Assembly (NCBI GenBank): GCA_965250275.1
Contig: OZ252297.1
Location: 1,116,001 to 1,180,000, forward strand
DNA length: 64,000 bases
Direction of reading: 5' to 3'
Source: G965250275 sp965250275
GTDB taxonomy: Bacteria; Pseudomonadota; Alphaproteobacteria; Rhodobacterales; Rhodobacteraceae
Shown here: piece after piece, positions 18,601-26,762 of the stretch
Layout of the letters: each line of letters opens with the position of its first letter
How positions within the stretch are numbered: position 1 is the stretch's first letter
Notes under the pieces: generated by a model
The model's input: only the letters and a program-made list of their open reading frames with translations
What the model was told of the DNA's origin: nothing
Databases searched by the model: none
Translations under genes and position numbers: made by a program

Positions 18601-19029
18601 CCGTTTGCCCACTGTCAGCAGTTGGGTCAGCCGCTCGTAAGCGGCCCGGTTGCGCGGCAGGGCGATCCAGTGCACGGGACTGTCGCGGAGGATCAGGCGG
18701 CATCCGACGATCAGCCGGGGCAGGCGCGGTGTCGCAGGGCGTGTGATAGGGCGCAGGTCCCCAACCTGCTGACGTGAACAGGAATCGATCCGGTGATGAG
18801 AGCGGATGGTCAGGGCCTCTTCGGCTTCGCGCCGCAATTCTTTCAGCGCCGCATAGGCACGCACCACACCGGCCAGCGAGTTGTGGTCCGTGATCGCAAT
18901 GGCGCTCAGGCCCAGTTCGGCGGCCCGTGTGACCATCTCTTCGGGATGGGAGGCGCCCGTCAGGAACGTGAAGTTGGTTGTCACGCAGAGTTCGGCATAA
19001 TCGGGTGCTGTGGGTGCGGGTGTGGTCAT
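15691..19029 (-). CDS. dnaE2: error-prone DNA polymerase III alpha subunit DnaE2
   Basis: Translesion polymerase of the damage-inducible ImuA-ImuB-DnaE2 mutasome, about 1112 residues. An N-terminal PHP domain begins at YAELCVTTNFTFLTGASHPEE; the catalytic aspartates are in PPDIDVDFEHERREEV; and a C-terminal OB-fold (LTVCGLVITRQRPG) is present. The in-frame codon at 19083 is rejected: ATG 19029 has AAGGGGAG 6 nt upstream and overlaps the imuB stop by 4 nt. It is the last gene of a three-gene operon. The sequence is intact, with no frameshift seen. Confidence 0.93.
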   Translation of the reverse strand: MTTPAPTAPDYAELCVTTNFTFLTGASHPEEMVTRAAELGLSAIAITDHNSLAGVVRAYAALKELRREAEEALTIRSHHRIDSCSRQQVGDLRPITRPATPRLPRLIVGCRLILRDSPVHWIALPRNRAAYERLTQLLTVGKRRAEKGACHLDRQDLLDRGTGLILIALPQKDLRDRQVAHHIKAVARHYPGHVFLGAAPRYDGSDQTYLKQCATLAHRTAAPMVAVGDVLMHHGSRRQLADVLTCMREQITIDRIGTRALPNAERRLKRGADMMRLFRRHPAALRRTQEIVARCSFCLSELSYEYPDEMSDGEQPQARLERLARAGLERRCPRGVPAQYQALADKELALVADLGFAAYFLTVHDIVQFARSKGILCQGRGSAANSILCYALGITDVGPEQITMVFERFVSKYRGEPPDIDVDFEHERREEVIQHIYEKYGRHRAGLCATVIHFRTRAAIREVGKVMGLSQDVTASLSSQIWGMSNGGADPDRIRELGLDLSDYRLSQTIRLIGEIIGFPRHLSQHVGGFVITRGRLDALCPIENAAMEDRTVIEWDKDDIDTLGILKVDVLGLGMLTCIRKCFDLMHQHENTQMSIATVPQKDKDTYDMLCVADAIGVFQVESRAQMNFLPRMRPREFYDLVIEVAIVRPGPIQGGMVHPYINRRQGRETVEFPSEALRKVLGKTLGVPLFQEQAMQIAVVAAGFSAEEADRLRRSLATFRRMGTIGTFRDRFTNGMLERGYTPEFADRCFSQIEGFGEYGFPESHAAAFAMLVYVSAWLKRHYPAIFACGLLNSQPMGFYAPAQIVRDAREHQVEIRPICVNNSSWDNTLERRADGALALRLGFRQIKGFKEEDALWIVAARGNGYPDPDALWLRAGLRPPVLERLAEADAFLEMGLNRRDALWQVKAIRGQQPLPLFNDPIEGEGIREPAVSLPTMHLGEEVVEDYVSMRLTLRAHPMELLRPAMPDTTPHAELTGAPIKRLTVCGLVITRQRPGTASGVIFLTLEDETGVSNIVVWPKIYEKYRRAVMGGRLLRVTGYLQREGMVVHLIAQTVEDVSHCLAELGHPMNDAIGVTLPQADDAPRPSKPTTQARHPREQAKRLFPSRDFH

Positions 19030-20492
19030 ACAAACTCCCCTTGCACGAACCACCCCGGGTTCTGGGGTGTGTAAAACAGCCACAACCGTCGTCCTTGCAG
19101 GGTTTCGACCTGCCAGTAATCGCGTAGCCCCGTGCGCCAGTTCTCGTTTTCAAGCCACCATTCGGGCGCGATACGCTCTGGCCCGGTGGCCCGTCCTGTT
19201 GTGAGCGACATCCGCCGCCAGCGGAAATGGCGTGGCGGTTTCGGGCCGCGTGCGATGATCGGCTCTGGTGTAAAGATCCGGCCCGGGCGGGGCCGCAGCG
19301 TCACCCAGGGGCCGCCCGGCTCGGAATAGGCCGCCGGAGCGATCAGGTGGCTGGATTCCGGGATGTGGCTGTCGGCGGGCAGGAACCGCTGGATGTTTTC
19401 CAATCCGATCCGGGTGCCGATCCGGGTGATCAGATCGTGCAGCCCGCTGTCGGGCCCGGTGCCGGCGGGACTGATCTGTTGCACCGGCAGGGCCTCTACC
19501 TGCACGGCTTCCAGCCGCAACTTGTCGATGCCATAGCCCGCGTCCACCTGGCCCACGCCACGTTCAAAGAGCGGCAGGATCCGGGCGGAGTCCCGCAGCG
19601 GTCGGGCCAGGCGTAACTCCACTTGCTGGCTGTCCTGATCCACACGGTAGAGGGTCAGGCGCAGGATCCGCGCTCCGGTTTGATGTGCCTTCAGTTTCTG
19701 GCAGAGCTGATCCAGCAGGCGCGCTGTGCCTGCCATGACATCGGCGCTGAGGCCGATGGGTTCGGGCAGCGTCATGCGCACCCCGTAATGGGGCGGATCC
19801 GACAAGGGAGAGATCGCTTCGGGCTGGTCTCCCACCGCCTGATCCAGCCGTAACAGCACATCGCGGCCAAACCTGCGGGCCAGGGTGGCGCGGGGCAGGG
19901 CCTGCAGGTCGGCGATGCTGCGTACTCCCAGGCGCTGCAAGGCAACGGCACTGTCTTCTTCCAGCCGCAGCGCAGTCACCGGCAAGGGGCCGATACTGGC
20001 CATGGTCTGTCCGGGCGCGGCTGTGCCTTCGCCGTGATGCGCCAGAGCCCAGGCACCGCCACGGGTGTCCGCGATTCCGATCTGTGCGGACAGTCCCGCC
20101 CGTGTCAGGCGCTGGCGCATGTCCGCGACCATGGTCGCCTCATCCCCCCACAGATGTACCGCACCGGTCACGTCCAGGGTCAGGCCATCGGTTTCGTCTA
20201 TCCCGACCCAAGGGCAATAGCGCGTGGCCCAGCGCGCCAACATGCGCTGAAAGCGCTGATCCGCCGGAAGATCAGCAGAGCGACTCTGCAGATCGGGACA
20301 AAATGCCCGGGCGTCCGAAAAGGGCATGCCCCGGTGCAGCCCCTTCTGCTCGGCCTGATGGTTGAGGCAATAAAGCCGCTCCGTGTTGGCCTGCCGGTGC
20401 GTCAGCGCAAACGGGCCTTCAACCGGTCGCGCCCGCAGAACCCGGTCGCTGGGCAGTCTCGGAAACCACATTGATACGACGCGCCGTTGCAT
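19026..20492 (-). CDS. imuB: ImuB, inactive Y-family polymerase-like mutasome subunit
   Basis: A 488-residue Y-family polymerase relative that bridges DnaE2 and the sliding clamp. It begins MQRRVVSMWFPRLPSDR, the typical ImuB start, where the first catalytic aspartate motif of true Y-polymerases is missing. VGIDETDGL retains part of the second motif. A helix-hairpin-helix-like region (AVALQRLGVRSIADLQAL) and a little-finger-like domain follow. ATG 20492 is chosen among several in-frame starts; it overlaps imuA by 74 nt. The C-terminus ends in aromatic-rich sequence typical of the family. Confidence 0.9.
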   Translation of the reverse strand: MQRRVVSMWFPRLPSDRVLRARPVEGPFALTHRQANTERLYCLNHQAEQKGLHRGMPFSDARAFCPDLQSRSADLPADQRFQRMLARWATRYCPWVGIDETDGLTLDVTGAVHLWGDEATMVADMRQRLTRAGLSAQIGIADTRGGAWALAHHGEGTAAPGQTMASIGPLPVTALRLEEDSAVALQRLGVRSIADLQALPRATLARRFGRDVLLRLDQAVGDQPEAISPLSDPPHYGVRMTLPEPIGLSADVMAGTARLLDQLCQKLKAHQTGARILRLTLYRVDQDSQQVELRLARPLRDSARILPLFERGVGQVDAGYGIDKLRLEAVQVEALPVQQISPAGTGPDSGLHDLITRIGTRIGLENIQRFLPADSHIPESSHLIAPAAYSEPGGPWVTLRPRPGRIFTPEPIIARGPKPPRHFRWRRMSLTTGRATGPERIAPEWWLENENWRTGLRDYWQVETLQGRRLWLFYTPQNPGWFVQGEFV

Positions 20493-21000
20493 CCCACCGA
20501 ACATCCCAGGTAGCCAATGTTCCTGATTTGTTCTTTTTAAGTTCCCATCTTTGCAGAGTCGAGTCTGACGGGTCGAAAACCGGGCTGCAGTGCCACCGGG
20601 TTTCTGCGGCATTGCTGCCCAAACCCTCGGGCACACAACACAAACCCACCGACTGTCCGGCTTCGGCAGCCAGTTGCAGGCGACGCCCTGCGGTCAGGGA
20701 AAGCGCGCCTGTCAGTTCCATAACCACAAGCGAGACTGCCGCAGACCGCAACGCTTCCTCGGCAACGGCCAAACTTTCTGTCTGATCCTTGGTGCGGGCC
20801 AGCAGAACCCTCTGCGGATCGAGATACAGACCAAAGCCGGCCGGGTTGATCTGATTGGGCTGCCAGTTTTCTGAGACCCAAAGCACCGTGCCATCCAGAT
20901 GACCCGCCAGTGCGAAGGCAAAGCCATGAGCCGTTGGCCCATAAACCTCGTGGGTGCGACCCCGCCGGACTGGGAAGAAATCGGAAAGGTTTGGTTTCAT
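20419..21000 (-). CDS. imuA: ImuA, RecA-like mutasome accessory protein
   Basis: A 193-residue SulA/RecA-related protein that completes the ImuA-ImuB-DnaE2 operon. The characteristic start is HEVYGPTAHGFAFALAGHL; GTVLWV, VLLARTKDQTESL and VVMELTGALSLTAGRRLQ follow. The frame is open 113 codons upstream, but that stretch has no family resemblance and ATG 21000 starts the conserved part. I looked upstream for the alphaproteobacterial LexA box (GTTC-N7-GTTC) and did not find a good copy. Confidence 0.82.
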   Translation of the reverse strand: MKPNLSDFFPVRRGRTHEVYGPTAHGFAFALAGHLDGTVLWVSENWQPNQINPAGFGLYLDPQRVLLARTKDQTESLAVAEEALRSAAVSLVVMELTGALSLTAGRRLQLAAEAGQSVGLCCVPEGLGSNAAETRWHCSPVFDPSDSTLQRWELKKNKSGTLATWDVRWDATARRINVVSETAQRPGSAGATG

Positions 21001-21167
21001 CGTCCAATTCCTACACCGAAAGCGGTCAGGACTGAATGCCCCTCCGGTGATCGGACCTTGAGGAGGAACAAAGCCGACCGCAGAAAAGTGGGAGACGGAC
21101 CGATTGCAAAACTGTTGAGCGTTGTCGGCTTTGGCGGCACAGTGGGTGCACGCAGGAGGAAATTGCC

Positions 21168-22223
21168 ATGCCCATGAGCCAAGAGGAAAAGGACGACCTG
21201 ACGGCGCAGCTGAAAGCAAGCCGGAAAAAACAGTTGAATTTTGGCCTCTGCATCGCCTCGAAAGCCGAAGACAGTGCGCTGCTGATTGATCGCAAGAAAC
21301 CGCCTGAGCGGTTGCAAAAACTGGCCAAGGGCATAGCAAAAAGCGCGAAGGTTGCCTGTGGTCTTGTTGAGAGCAAAGGCAAGCTGGTCATGCTCACCTG
21401 CAACGAAAGCCCGCCCTCGGGCGCGGCGAAGAAGCTGAAGGTCTTTCTGAAAGCGGCGACCGGCGATGCGCTGAAAGTTCAGCTGCTGGATATCAACGGC
21501 TCCGTCCTGGAAGGCGACGTGGATGATGAAGAGGCCGAAAGCGCGGATATCTCGGCCTCTCAGTCCGCTGACACAGAGGCGCCAGCCAACCCGCTTGCGG
21601 ACAAGGTTGACGAGGCGCTGGAGAAGCTCAGACCGCGGCTGGCCGCCGCGCTGAAACAGACGCCGCGGGCAAAAGACACGCTTCAAAAACTGATCCACAC
21701 TATCAAGGCCGCTGCGCAAGACAACGATGCCGGGTCTGTGAAAAAGCGGATGGGCCAGTTGCAGGAGGCCCTGACCAAGCTTGCCGAGGCCGCCGGGTCT
21801 GGCGATGCGGTTTCGCAGTCCAAACTATCTCTTGTGAAGCTTGGCAAAGCCCGGATCGAGTGGCCGGATACGCGCAGCAACGCGCTGGGCGAGCTTGAGC
21901 GGCTCAAGAAAAAGATCGAAGAAGACTACGCCGACATGCCTGAGGCTTCGGAGCAGGTTTCCAATGCCATGAAGCTGTTGGACAAGAGTTTTGAAACCTT
22001 CCACGACAAGCTGCATGACCAGCTTGACGCGGTGCTGAATGCCGAAGAAGCCGCGCGCAATCAGGAAGTGGATGCGGCGCGCAAAATGATCGATCTGTTC
22101 AGCAAACATGTCGAAAAGGACCCGATCATTTCGGCGCTGGATGGCAATGACATTCTGCCGGACATCTCAATTGCTGCGCCGATCCGGGCAAAGCTCGCTG
22201 AAATCTCAGCGGCATTGGGGTAA
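21168..22223 (+). CDS. uncharacterised helical protein beside the repeat-zincin gene
   Basis: A 351-residue protein I do not recognise. Residues 1-118 form a compact mixed alpha/beta domain (KKQLNFGLCIASK, GKLVMLTCNESPPSG, KVQLLDINGSVLEGD). An acidic linker follows (118-140), then an all-helical part (140-345) with the conserved-looking KARIEW and two helical modules about 90 residues apart, similar in flavour to the repeats of the 1162-residue protein two genes away. No signal peptide or membrane segment. ATG 21168 has AGGAGG 8 nt upstream. It converges on the two-gene zincin operon, which suggests one functional locus; the function is unknown. Confidence 0.65.
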   Translation: MPMSQEEKDDLTAQLKASRKKQLNFGLCIASKAEDSALLIDRKKPPERLQKLAKGIAKSAKVACGLVESKGKLVMLTCNESPPSGAAKKLKVFLKAATGDALKVQLLDINGSVLEGDVDDEEAESADISASQSADTEAPANPLADKVDEALEKLRPRLAAALKQTPRAKDTLQKLIHTIKAAAQDNDAGSVKKRMGQLQEALTKLAEAAGSGDAVSQSKLSLVKLGKARIEWPDTRSNALGELERLKKKIEEDYADMPEASEQVSNAMKLLDKSFETFHDKLHDQLDAVLNAEEAARNQEVDAARKMIDLFSKHVEKDPIISALDGNDILPDISIAAPIRAKLAEISAALG

Positions 22224-22266
22224 CAAAACAACCGCGTTGTCGCGGCCGCGGAGCGTCACTGACCTG

Positions 22267-22710
22267 TCAGACACCGAGGCCGGGATTCGGGGCGTCGCGG
22301 TCGGGCATATCCGGTTCCGGTGGATCGTCATCAAGCGGTTCTGGCGCGTCAGCATCGTCTACGATCAAAACCTCGCCCCCGTCGAAAATCGCGGGGTCGA
22401 ACCTGAGTTCTACTTTGTAGAAACGCTTGGCCGTTTCGCACAGCGCATCAAGGAATCCCCGCGCGCCGCGTTCGACCGGAGTTTTCACAAGCAATGCGCG
22501 CCCGGTCTCGGGGGATGTGTCTGTTTCCCGCAGAAACACTTTGTCTGCGCCGTTCAACTCGGCGATCAGGGTGGCGACGCTGTCCTCCTGACCGTCGGCG
22601 ATCCTGGTTGCGGTCAACATCCCGTCGCGCGAAATCGTGCCGAGGGCGATATCGGATTCCGCACCGTCTTCGAAGACATAGACCATTTTCAGTGGCGCCA
22701 GTTCAGCCAT
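22267..22710 (-). CDS. uncharacterised acidic protein, partner of the repeat-zincin
   Basis: A 147-residue acidic protein with a small predicted alpha/beta body (LKMVYVFEDGAESDIALGTI, ATLIAELNGADKVFLRE) and a tail rich in Asp, Glu and Pro (DADAPEPLDDDPPEPDMPD). It starts 13 nt after the stop of the zincin gene on the same strand, so it is almost certainly in the same operon. No signal peptide. A small acidic protein behind a putative protease could be a chaperone, inhibitor or immunity-type partner; this is inference only. Confidence 0.6.
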   Translation of the reverse strand: MAELAPLKMVYVFEDGAESDIALGTISRDGMLTATRIADGQEDSVATLIAELNGADKVFLRETDTSPETGRALLVKTPVERGARGFLDALCETAKRFYKVELRFDPAIFDGGEVLIVDDADAPEPLDDDPPEPDMPDRDAPNPGLGV

Positions 22711-22723
22711 TACGCAGATCCCT

Positions 22724-25700
22724 TCATGTGTCGTTCAACTTGACGCCTTTCGGCGGTGCAATGCCTGCCACCAGAGCCTCGGCCACCCCGTCCCCGCTGT
22801 CCCAGGCATGCGCTTCGACAGGCTGGGTTTTGTAGGGTTTTGTTCCGGCCTCATCGGGATCAAGCTTTTCAGAGGGCGCCACATATCCGCCGGGCGCGTC
22901 ATTGGCCGCGAAAATCATGGCCTGCGCATACTCCGGATCTTCAGGCGTGATCAGACCTTCTTCAAGGCGCTGCCCCAACACGGCCTGGTAGTTATGCATG
23001 TTCTCGTGCACCACCGTGTTTACAGCTTCTTTGTAGTCCGACCAGCCGCTGTCGGGGTGTGTGTTGAGGTTCAACGTCATCGAACCCGGCGAGAAGAACC
23101 CTTCGCCGCGCGGCGTGTAGTAAAGGCGCACGGCCGGCGGCGGGATGTTAAAGACGCGGCATTCGGCATTCAGAACCTTCATCAGCACCGCAAGCCGCTG
23201 GTCGTCGGTCATGCCGCCCCATTTGCCACGGGCTTCTGTAACTTCCTTGTCGGCTTTGAGCGCCTCGACCAGCTCGGCGCGACGTTTTTCGTCGGCCTCC
23301 TTGAACGCAGGATCATAGTCAAGCGATGCATAGAGCTTGCGCTGCAGTTTGCGCTGTGCAGGCGTCAGGTCTGCCCCGGTGGCGCGCATGTCCGAGAGCA
23401 GCTGAAGTTTCTCATCGGTGGATTTCGATTTCAGATCCGCCGGTGAGATGTCGGTCAATTCGCGCGTGGCTGCATCCGCAACCGGTTGTGCGGCCAGAAG
23501 CGCCGCATCATACGCTGGCTTGGCCGCAGCCAGGGCCTTCACCGCAGGTTCGAACTTGTCCAGTAGCGACTGCGCAAAGATCCAATCCCTGGCCCTGTAG
23601 GCCTGCCAGAAACGATCGGCAATGTCGCGGTACTCTGTGTGCAGTTTCTCGAGGTCGGGGGTGATCGGTTTGATGGCGCGTGCCTGGGTTCGTTCGGCTT
23701 TTACCGCTTTCAGCCGCCGGCTGACGTCCTTGGCCTCATCCGTCCACGCATCGTCGTTGTCGGTTTCTTTGGATTTCCACTCGCCAAGAAGACGGTCCAG
23801 CTCGGCCCACTGGATGCGCGCTTCGCCAAAATTGAGGTTTGTCAGCGCGGTCTTCGCGACATCCTTGGCGTAACGCATGCGCGATTGAATGTCCTGTGTC
23901 TCGGGCAACAGCGCAAACGCGTCGATTGTGCTGTCTACGTCCGCCTCGATGCTGGCCTTCTTCGCCTCGACCCAGGTCTTGTCGGCGAGGGCCGTGTCGT
24001 ACTCTCCTTTGCGCGAAATCAGCGTGGCGACGCAGTCCTCGAGCGTTTCAAGTATGCCAGACGCCTCACCGATCTTGCCCGCGCCTTCCGCGCTGTCGAC
24101 ATCTGCCTTCAGCTTCACAACGTTCGCGATCTCAGCGTCCAGCCCTGGCAGGATATGCTCATAAGCAACGACCTTGTCGTAGTCGGATTTGAGTTTCTTG
24201 ACGCGCTTGTCGAAAACTTTCTTCGACGCGGCGGCGGTGGCTTTCCACTGGGGTTCTGCGTCGTCGATGGCTTTGATCGCCGCGGGCAAAGCCTTGAGCG
24301 CTTCAACAGCTTCCATGAAGCGCCCTGCCTGAAACAGCCACCCGAAATTGCGGGAAACCTGGGTCAGTGCATTCAATTCTTTGTCGCTGACCGGACGGTA
24401 CTTTTCAGCCGTCGACTTCGCCTTGCGGAAATCCGGAACGGCCGCGTCGCGGGCGTCTTCGGCGGCCTTTTGAGCTTCCGCTTCGCCGGCCTGGTTCTCA
24501 TCTTTACCCGCCAGAACGGCCTGTGCCTTTGCGACAAGGTCCGGCAGCAAGTCCACGGCGTCTTCGTCACCCTGCTTGCGCAGGTTGTGGAATTCATCGT
24601 GCGCTTTGACAAAGGCCTTGTAGAGCGCCGCCATTTCAGGTGTCAGCGGTTTGACGTTGAGCGCGTCCTTGCAAAGCTGCGTGTGCGGCTTGTATGCCGC
24701 CCAGCCCGCCTTCCTGACCTTCAGTGCGGCAGCATCGTCTTCAATGAGCTCATCGATGGTGTCGAGAATACCTTCAAGTCGCTGAACTGCAGCCAAAGTT
24801 GCAGTGAAGTCTTTTGCCGTGGATTTGGCATTGACCTCGTCTTTTGCCGCGCGCGCTTGATCCACAGCATCTTTCATAGCAGGCAAAGTCGGGTTCAGCT
24901 TCTTCATCGCAGCAAACCGCGCTCGGCATTTCTTTTTCCAGATTCTTTGCGCTTGGACGTCTTTCTGAAGCTCGTCGGCGGCATCGTCGGCCGCCTCCAC
25001 GTACTCCGCACGCAGCGCCTTTATCTCTGGAACCAATGCTGTGGCCTTATCGTACTCCTTCTTGTTGTATGCTTCGAAATAGGCATCAACTTTTGCGTCG
25101 AACAACGCAAAAATGCGGACGAGTTCGCTTGTGACGGTCGGGGTTTTCTTGACCGCTCTGTATTCGTCCTGAATGTCGGAGACTTGGGCATTGCGCGCGG
25201 CTTGGGCGGCTTCCTCGGCTTCCATCGCAGGCTTCAGCTCGATGACCCGTTTTGTCAGGGAGCTCAGGCTGTTGAGGTACGTCTGGGCAAGGGCGTAGTC
25301 CTTTTTCAGGATTGCCCCTTCAAAGTTCTGGTCTGCCCTTTTGAAGCTCGAGATCACCCCCTTGGCCTCTTCAGTCACGCCATACACAAGACGGGCTGTC
25401 TGCACGTCGGCATCCATTTTCTTGCGTTCAGCAAGTACGTCGTCGCGCAATTTGATTGCGGCGGCGATGCCCGGAGCTTCGGCATTGATCAGGGCGATGC
25501 ACGCTTTGCTGGTCTCGATGTATCGGGCCGCTTCGACGAAGTTCAGTTTGCCGGCATTCCAGCTAATATTGGGTAAGGCGTCGGCCAGAATGCGATTTTG
25601 CTTCTGCACAACGGGCGTTTCGATTTCCACCTTCAGCGCTTCGGCACCTTCAGCTTCGACCTTTGACTGTTCGGACAGCACAACGCTGCGTGCTGCTTTG

Positions 25701-26212
25701 GCCGCGCTGATCAGCGGATCGGACGCCAGATCTTTGGCAAGGGCCAGAATGTCTTTTGCTGCAGTGACAATGTCGGTGTCAGCTGCGGCTGCGATGGTGT
25801 TGTAGCGCTCCTGCAGCGTCTGGACATGTGCAGTATCAACGCCCAACAGGCGAATGCCATCCAGTACACCGGGGATCTTTGGCGCCGTGGCGTCGTAGTC
25901 TTTTTGGGCCGTCTGGGCTTTCACAATCTGTTTTGCGGCCAGACCCGTGGCATCATTCAGGTGTTTCGAAGCGTCGCCATGGCGCGCCTGCGCGTTGAGC
26001 TGATCCGCGTCGGACCGGGCATCGGTCAGGGCGTCCTGCTGCTCTTGGCTGAGACTGGCAAATCCTGCGTGGCCCAAGACCTGGTCGCACTTTTTGATCG
26101 CAGCAGCATAGGTCGCTGGATCGCTTTGCGGGCCAGCGGATGTTGTGTCTGGTTCTGGAGTGCTGGCGCGAGAGCGTTTCGGCGGCAGGCCCAGTAGTTC
26201 GCGTAAACCCAT
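22724..26212 (-). CDS. large helical-repeat protein with C-terminal HExxH zincin-like domain
   Basis: A 1162-residue, Ala/Lys/Asp-rich protein I cannot assign to a named family. From about residue 110 to 925 it consists of helical modules whose boundaries recur every 79-85 residues (KTPTVT near 357, NPTLPAM 440, KPLTPEM 521, RPVSDKE 606, ILPGLDA 687, LLPETQD 769, KPITPDL 848). Residues about 1020-1162 are a zinc-protease-like domain: the strand YYTPRGEGFF, then HENMH (1069-1073; DNA 22994-23008) and a later Glu in QPVEAHAW (E1133), giving an HExxH...E set. The N-terminus (MGLRELLGLPPKRS) shows no signal peptide. ATG 26212 is preferred over an in-frame codon 36 residues upstream because GAAGGTG precedes it. 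It could be a secreted effector, a cell-envelope factor or a phage-related protein; none is proven. Confidence 0.7.
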   Translation of the reverse strand: MGLRELLGLPPKRSRASTPEPDTTSAGPQSDPATYAAAIKKCDQVLGHAGFASLSQEQQDALTDARSDADQLNAQARHGDASKHLNDATGLAAKQIVKAQTAQKDYDATAPKIPGVLDGIRLLGVDTAHVQTLQERYNTIAAAADTDIVTAAKDILALAKDLASDPLISAAKAARSVVLSEQSKVEAEGAEALKVEIETPVVQKQNRILADALPNISWNAGKLNFVEAARYIETSKACIALINAEAPGIAAAIKLRDDVLAERKKMDADVQTARLVYGVTEEAKGVISSFKRADQNFEGAILKKDYALAQTYLNSLSSLTKRVIELKPAMEAEEAAQAARNAQVSDIQDEYRAVKKTPTVTSELVRIFALFDAKVDAYFEAYNKKEYDKATALVPEIKALRAEYVEAADDAADELQKDVQAQRIWKKKCRARFAAMKKLNPTLPAMKDAVDQARAAKDEVNAKSTAKDFTATLAAVQRLEGILDTIDELIEDDAAALKVRKAGWAAYKPHTQLCKDALNVKPLTPEMAALYKAFVKAHDEFHNLRKQGDEDAVDLLPDLVAKAQAVLAGKDENQAGEAEAQKAAEDARDAAVPDFRKAKSTAEKYRPVSDKELNALTQVSRNFGWLFQAGRFMEAVEALKALPAAIKAIDDAEPQWKATAAASKKVFDKRVKKLKSDYDKVVAYEHILPGLDAEIANVVKLKADVDSAEGAGKIGEASGILETLEDCVATLISRKGEYDTALADKTWVEAKKASIEADVDSTIDAFALLPETQDIQSRMRYAKDVAKTALTNLNFGEARIQWAELDRLLGEWKSKETDNDDAWTDEAKDVSRRLKAVKAERTQARAIKPITPDLEKLHTEYRDIADRFWQAYRARDWIFAQSLLDKFEPAVKALAAAKPAYDAALLAAQPVADAATRELTDISPADLKSKSTDEKLQLLSDMRATGADLTPAQRKLQRKLYASLDYDPAFKEADEKRRAELVEALKADKEVTEARGKWGGMTDDQRLAVLMKVLNAECRVFNIPPPAVRLYYTPRGEGFFSPGSMTLNLNTHPDSGWSDYKEAVNTVVHENMHNYQAVLGQRLEEGLITPEDPEYAQAMIFAANDAPGGYVAPSEKLDPDEAGTKPYKTQPVEAHAWDSGDGVAEALVAGIAPPKGVKLNDT

Positions 26213-26358
26213 CAGTCGCACACCTTCGAATTGTCGGCACAACCCAGCCTTGCAATCCGAACGGGTTCTGTCAATTGAGGATACCCGACAGGCCGCACTC
26301 GGGCATCCGCCTGTCCGCACTAAAAGTGCGCCGGAACAAAGCTTGCTACGCAGCGCAC

Positions 26359-26373
26359 ACGGGGTACCCCCGT
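26359..26373 (-). terminator. hairpin after the pha operon
   Basis: Perfect 6-bp GC-rich stem ACGGGG (26359-26364) / CCCCGT (26368-26373) with a 3-nt loop, 5 nt behind the phaG stop. There is no T run. A second small stem, CGCACT/AGTGCG, lies at 26316-26330 just upstream of the zincin gene. Confidence 0.45.
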
Positions 26374-26378
26374 TGCCC

Positions 26379-26762
26379 TCAGGACGTCTGGGACTCGATC
26401 CGATCCTCTTCCGGAACGTTGAGGGTCGACCATGTATCGTCGCGCAACGGCGGCGGCGGCGTGTCGCAGGTTCTGCGGTGAATGTTCACTTTCGAAATGA
26501 AATTCGCAGAGATCGGGGCTGTGACAAACAGGAACGCCATGATCAGCAACTCGTGCAGAGAGCCTTCCCCAAAAGTGTAGGAGTGCAGCATCGAGGCAAG
26601 TAAGAGCGCACCGACACCCATGGTGCCGACCTTGGTCGGTGCGTGCAGCCGGGTCATAGTGTCGTTGAACTTCAGCAAACCAATTGCGCCCACCATCATG
26701 AACAGTGACCCGACCAGCAGGCAAAAAGAGATGCCGATCATTGCAAAAACTTCCAGAGTCAT
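26379..26762 (-). CDS. phaG: Mrp/Pha-type monovalent cation/proton antiporter subunit G
   Basis: The smallest-end subunit of the multisubunit Na+(K+)/H+ antiporter, 127 residues. Three membrane helices and the family motif GLLKFNDTMTRLHAPTKVGTMG are present. A 30-residue hydrophilic tail with a PPPP run extends beyond the usual end. It overlaps phaF by 4 nt and is the last gene of the operon. Confidence 0.9.
   Translation of the reverse strand: MTLEVFAMIGISFCLLVGSLFMMVGAIGLLKFNDTMTRLHAPTKVGTMGVGALLLASMLHSYTFGEGSLHELLIMAFLFVTAPISANFISKVNIHRRTCDTPPPPLRDDTWSTLNVPEEDRIESQTS

Noticed and set aside
17671..18777. 368-codon open frame on the plus strand
   Set aside because: Antisense to dnaE2; composition rich in His, Arg, Gln and Pro, typical of a reverse-frame shadow.
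21001..21167. Possible LexA box (a lone GTTC followed by CTCCTCAAGG on the minus strand)
   Set aside because: The second GTTC half is absent at the required spacing.
23639..25576. 645-codon open frame on the plus strand
   Set aside because: It lies wholly antisense to the repeat-zincin gene, whose Ala/Lys/Asp-rich codons leave the opposite strand open. No ribosome site and no family resemblance.
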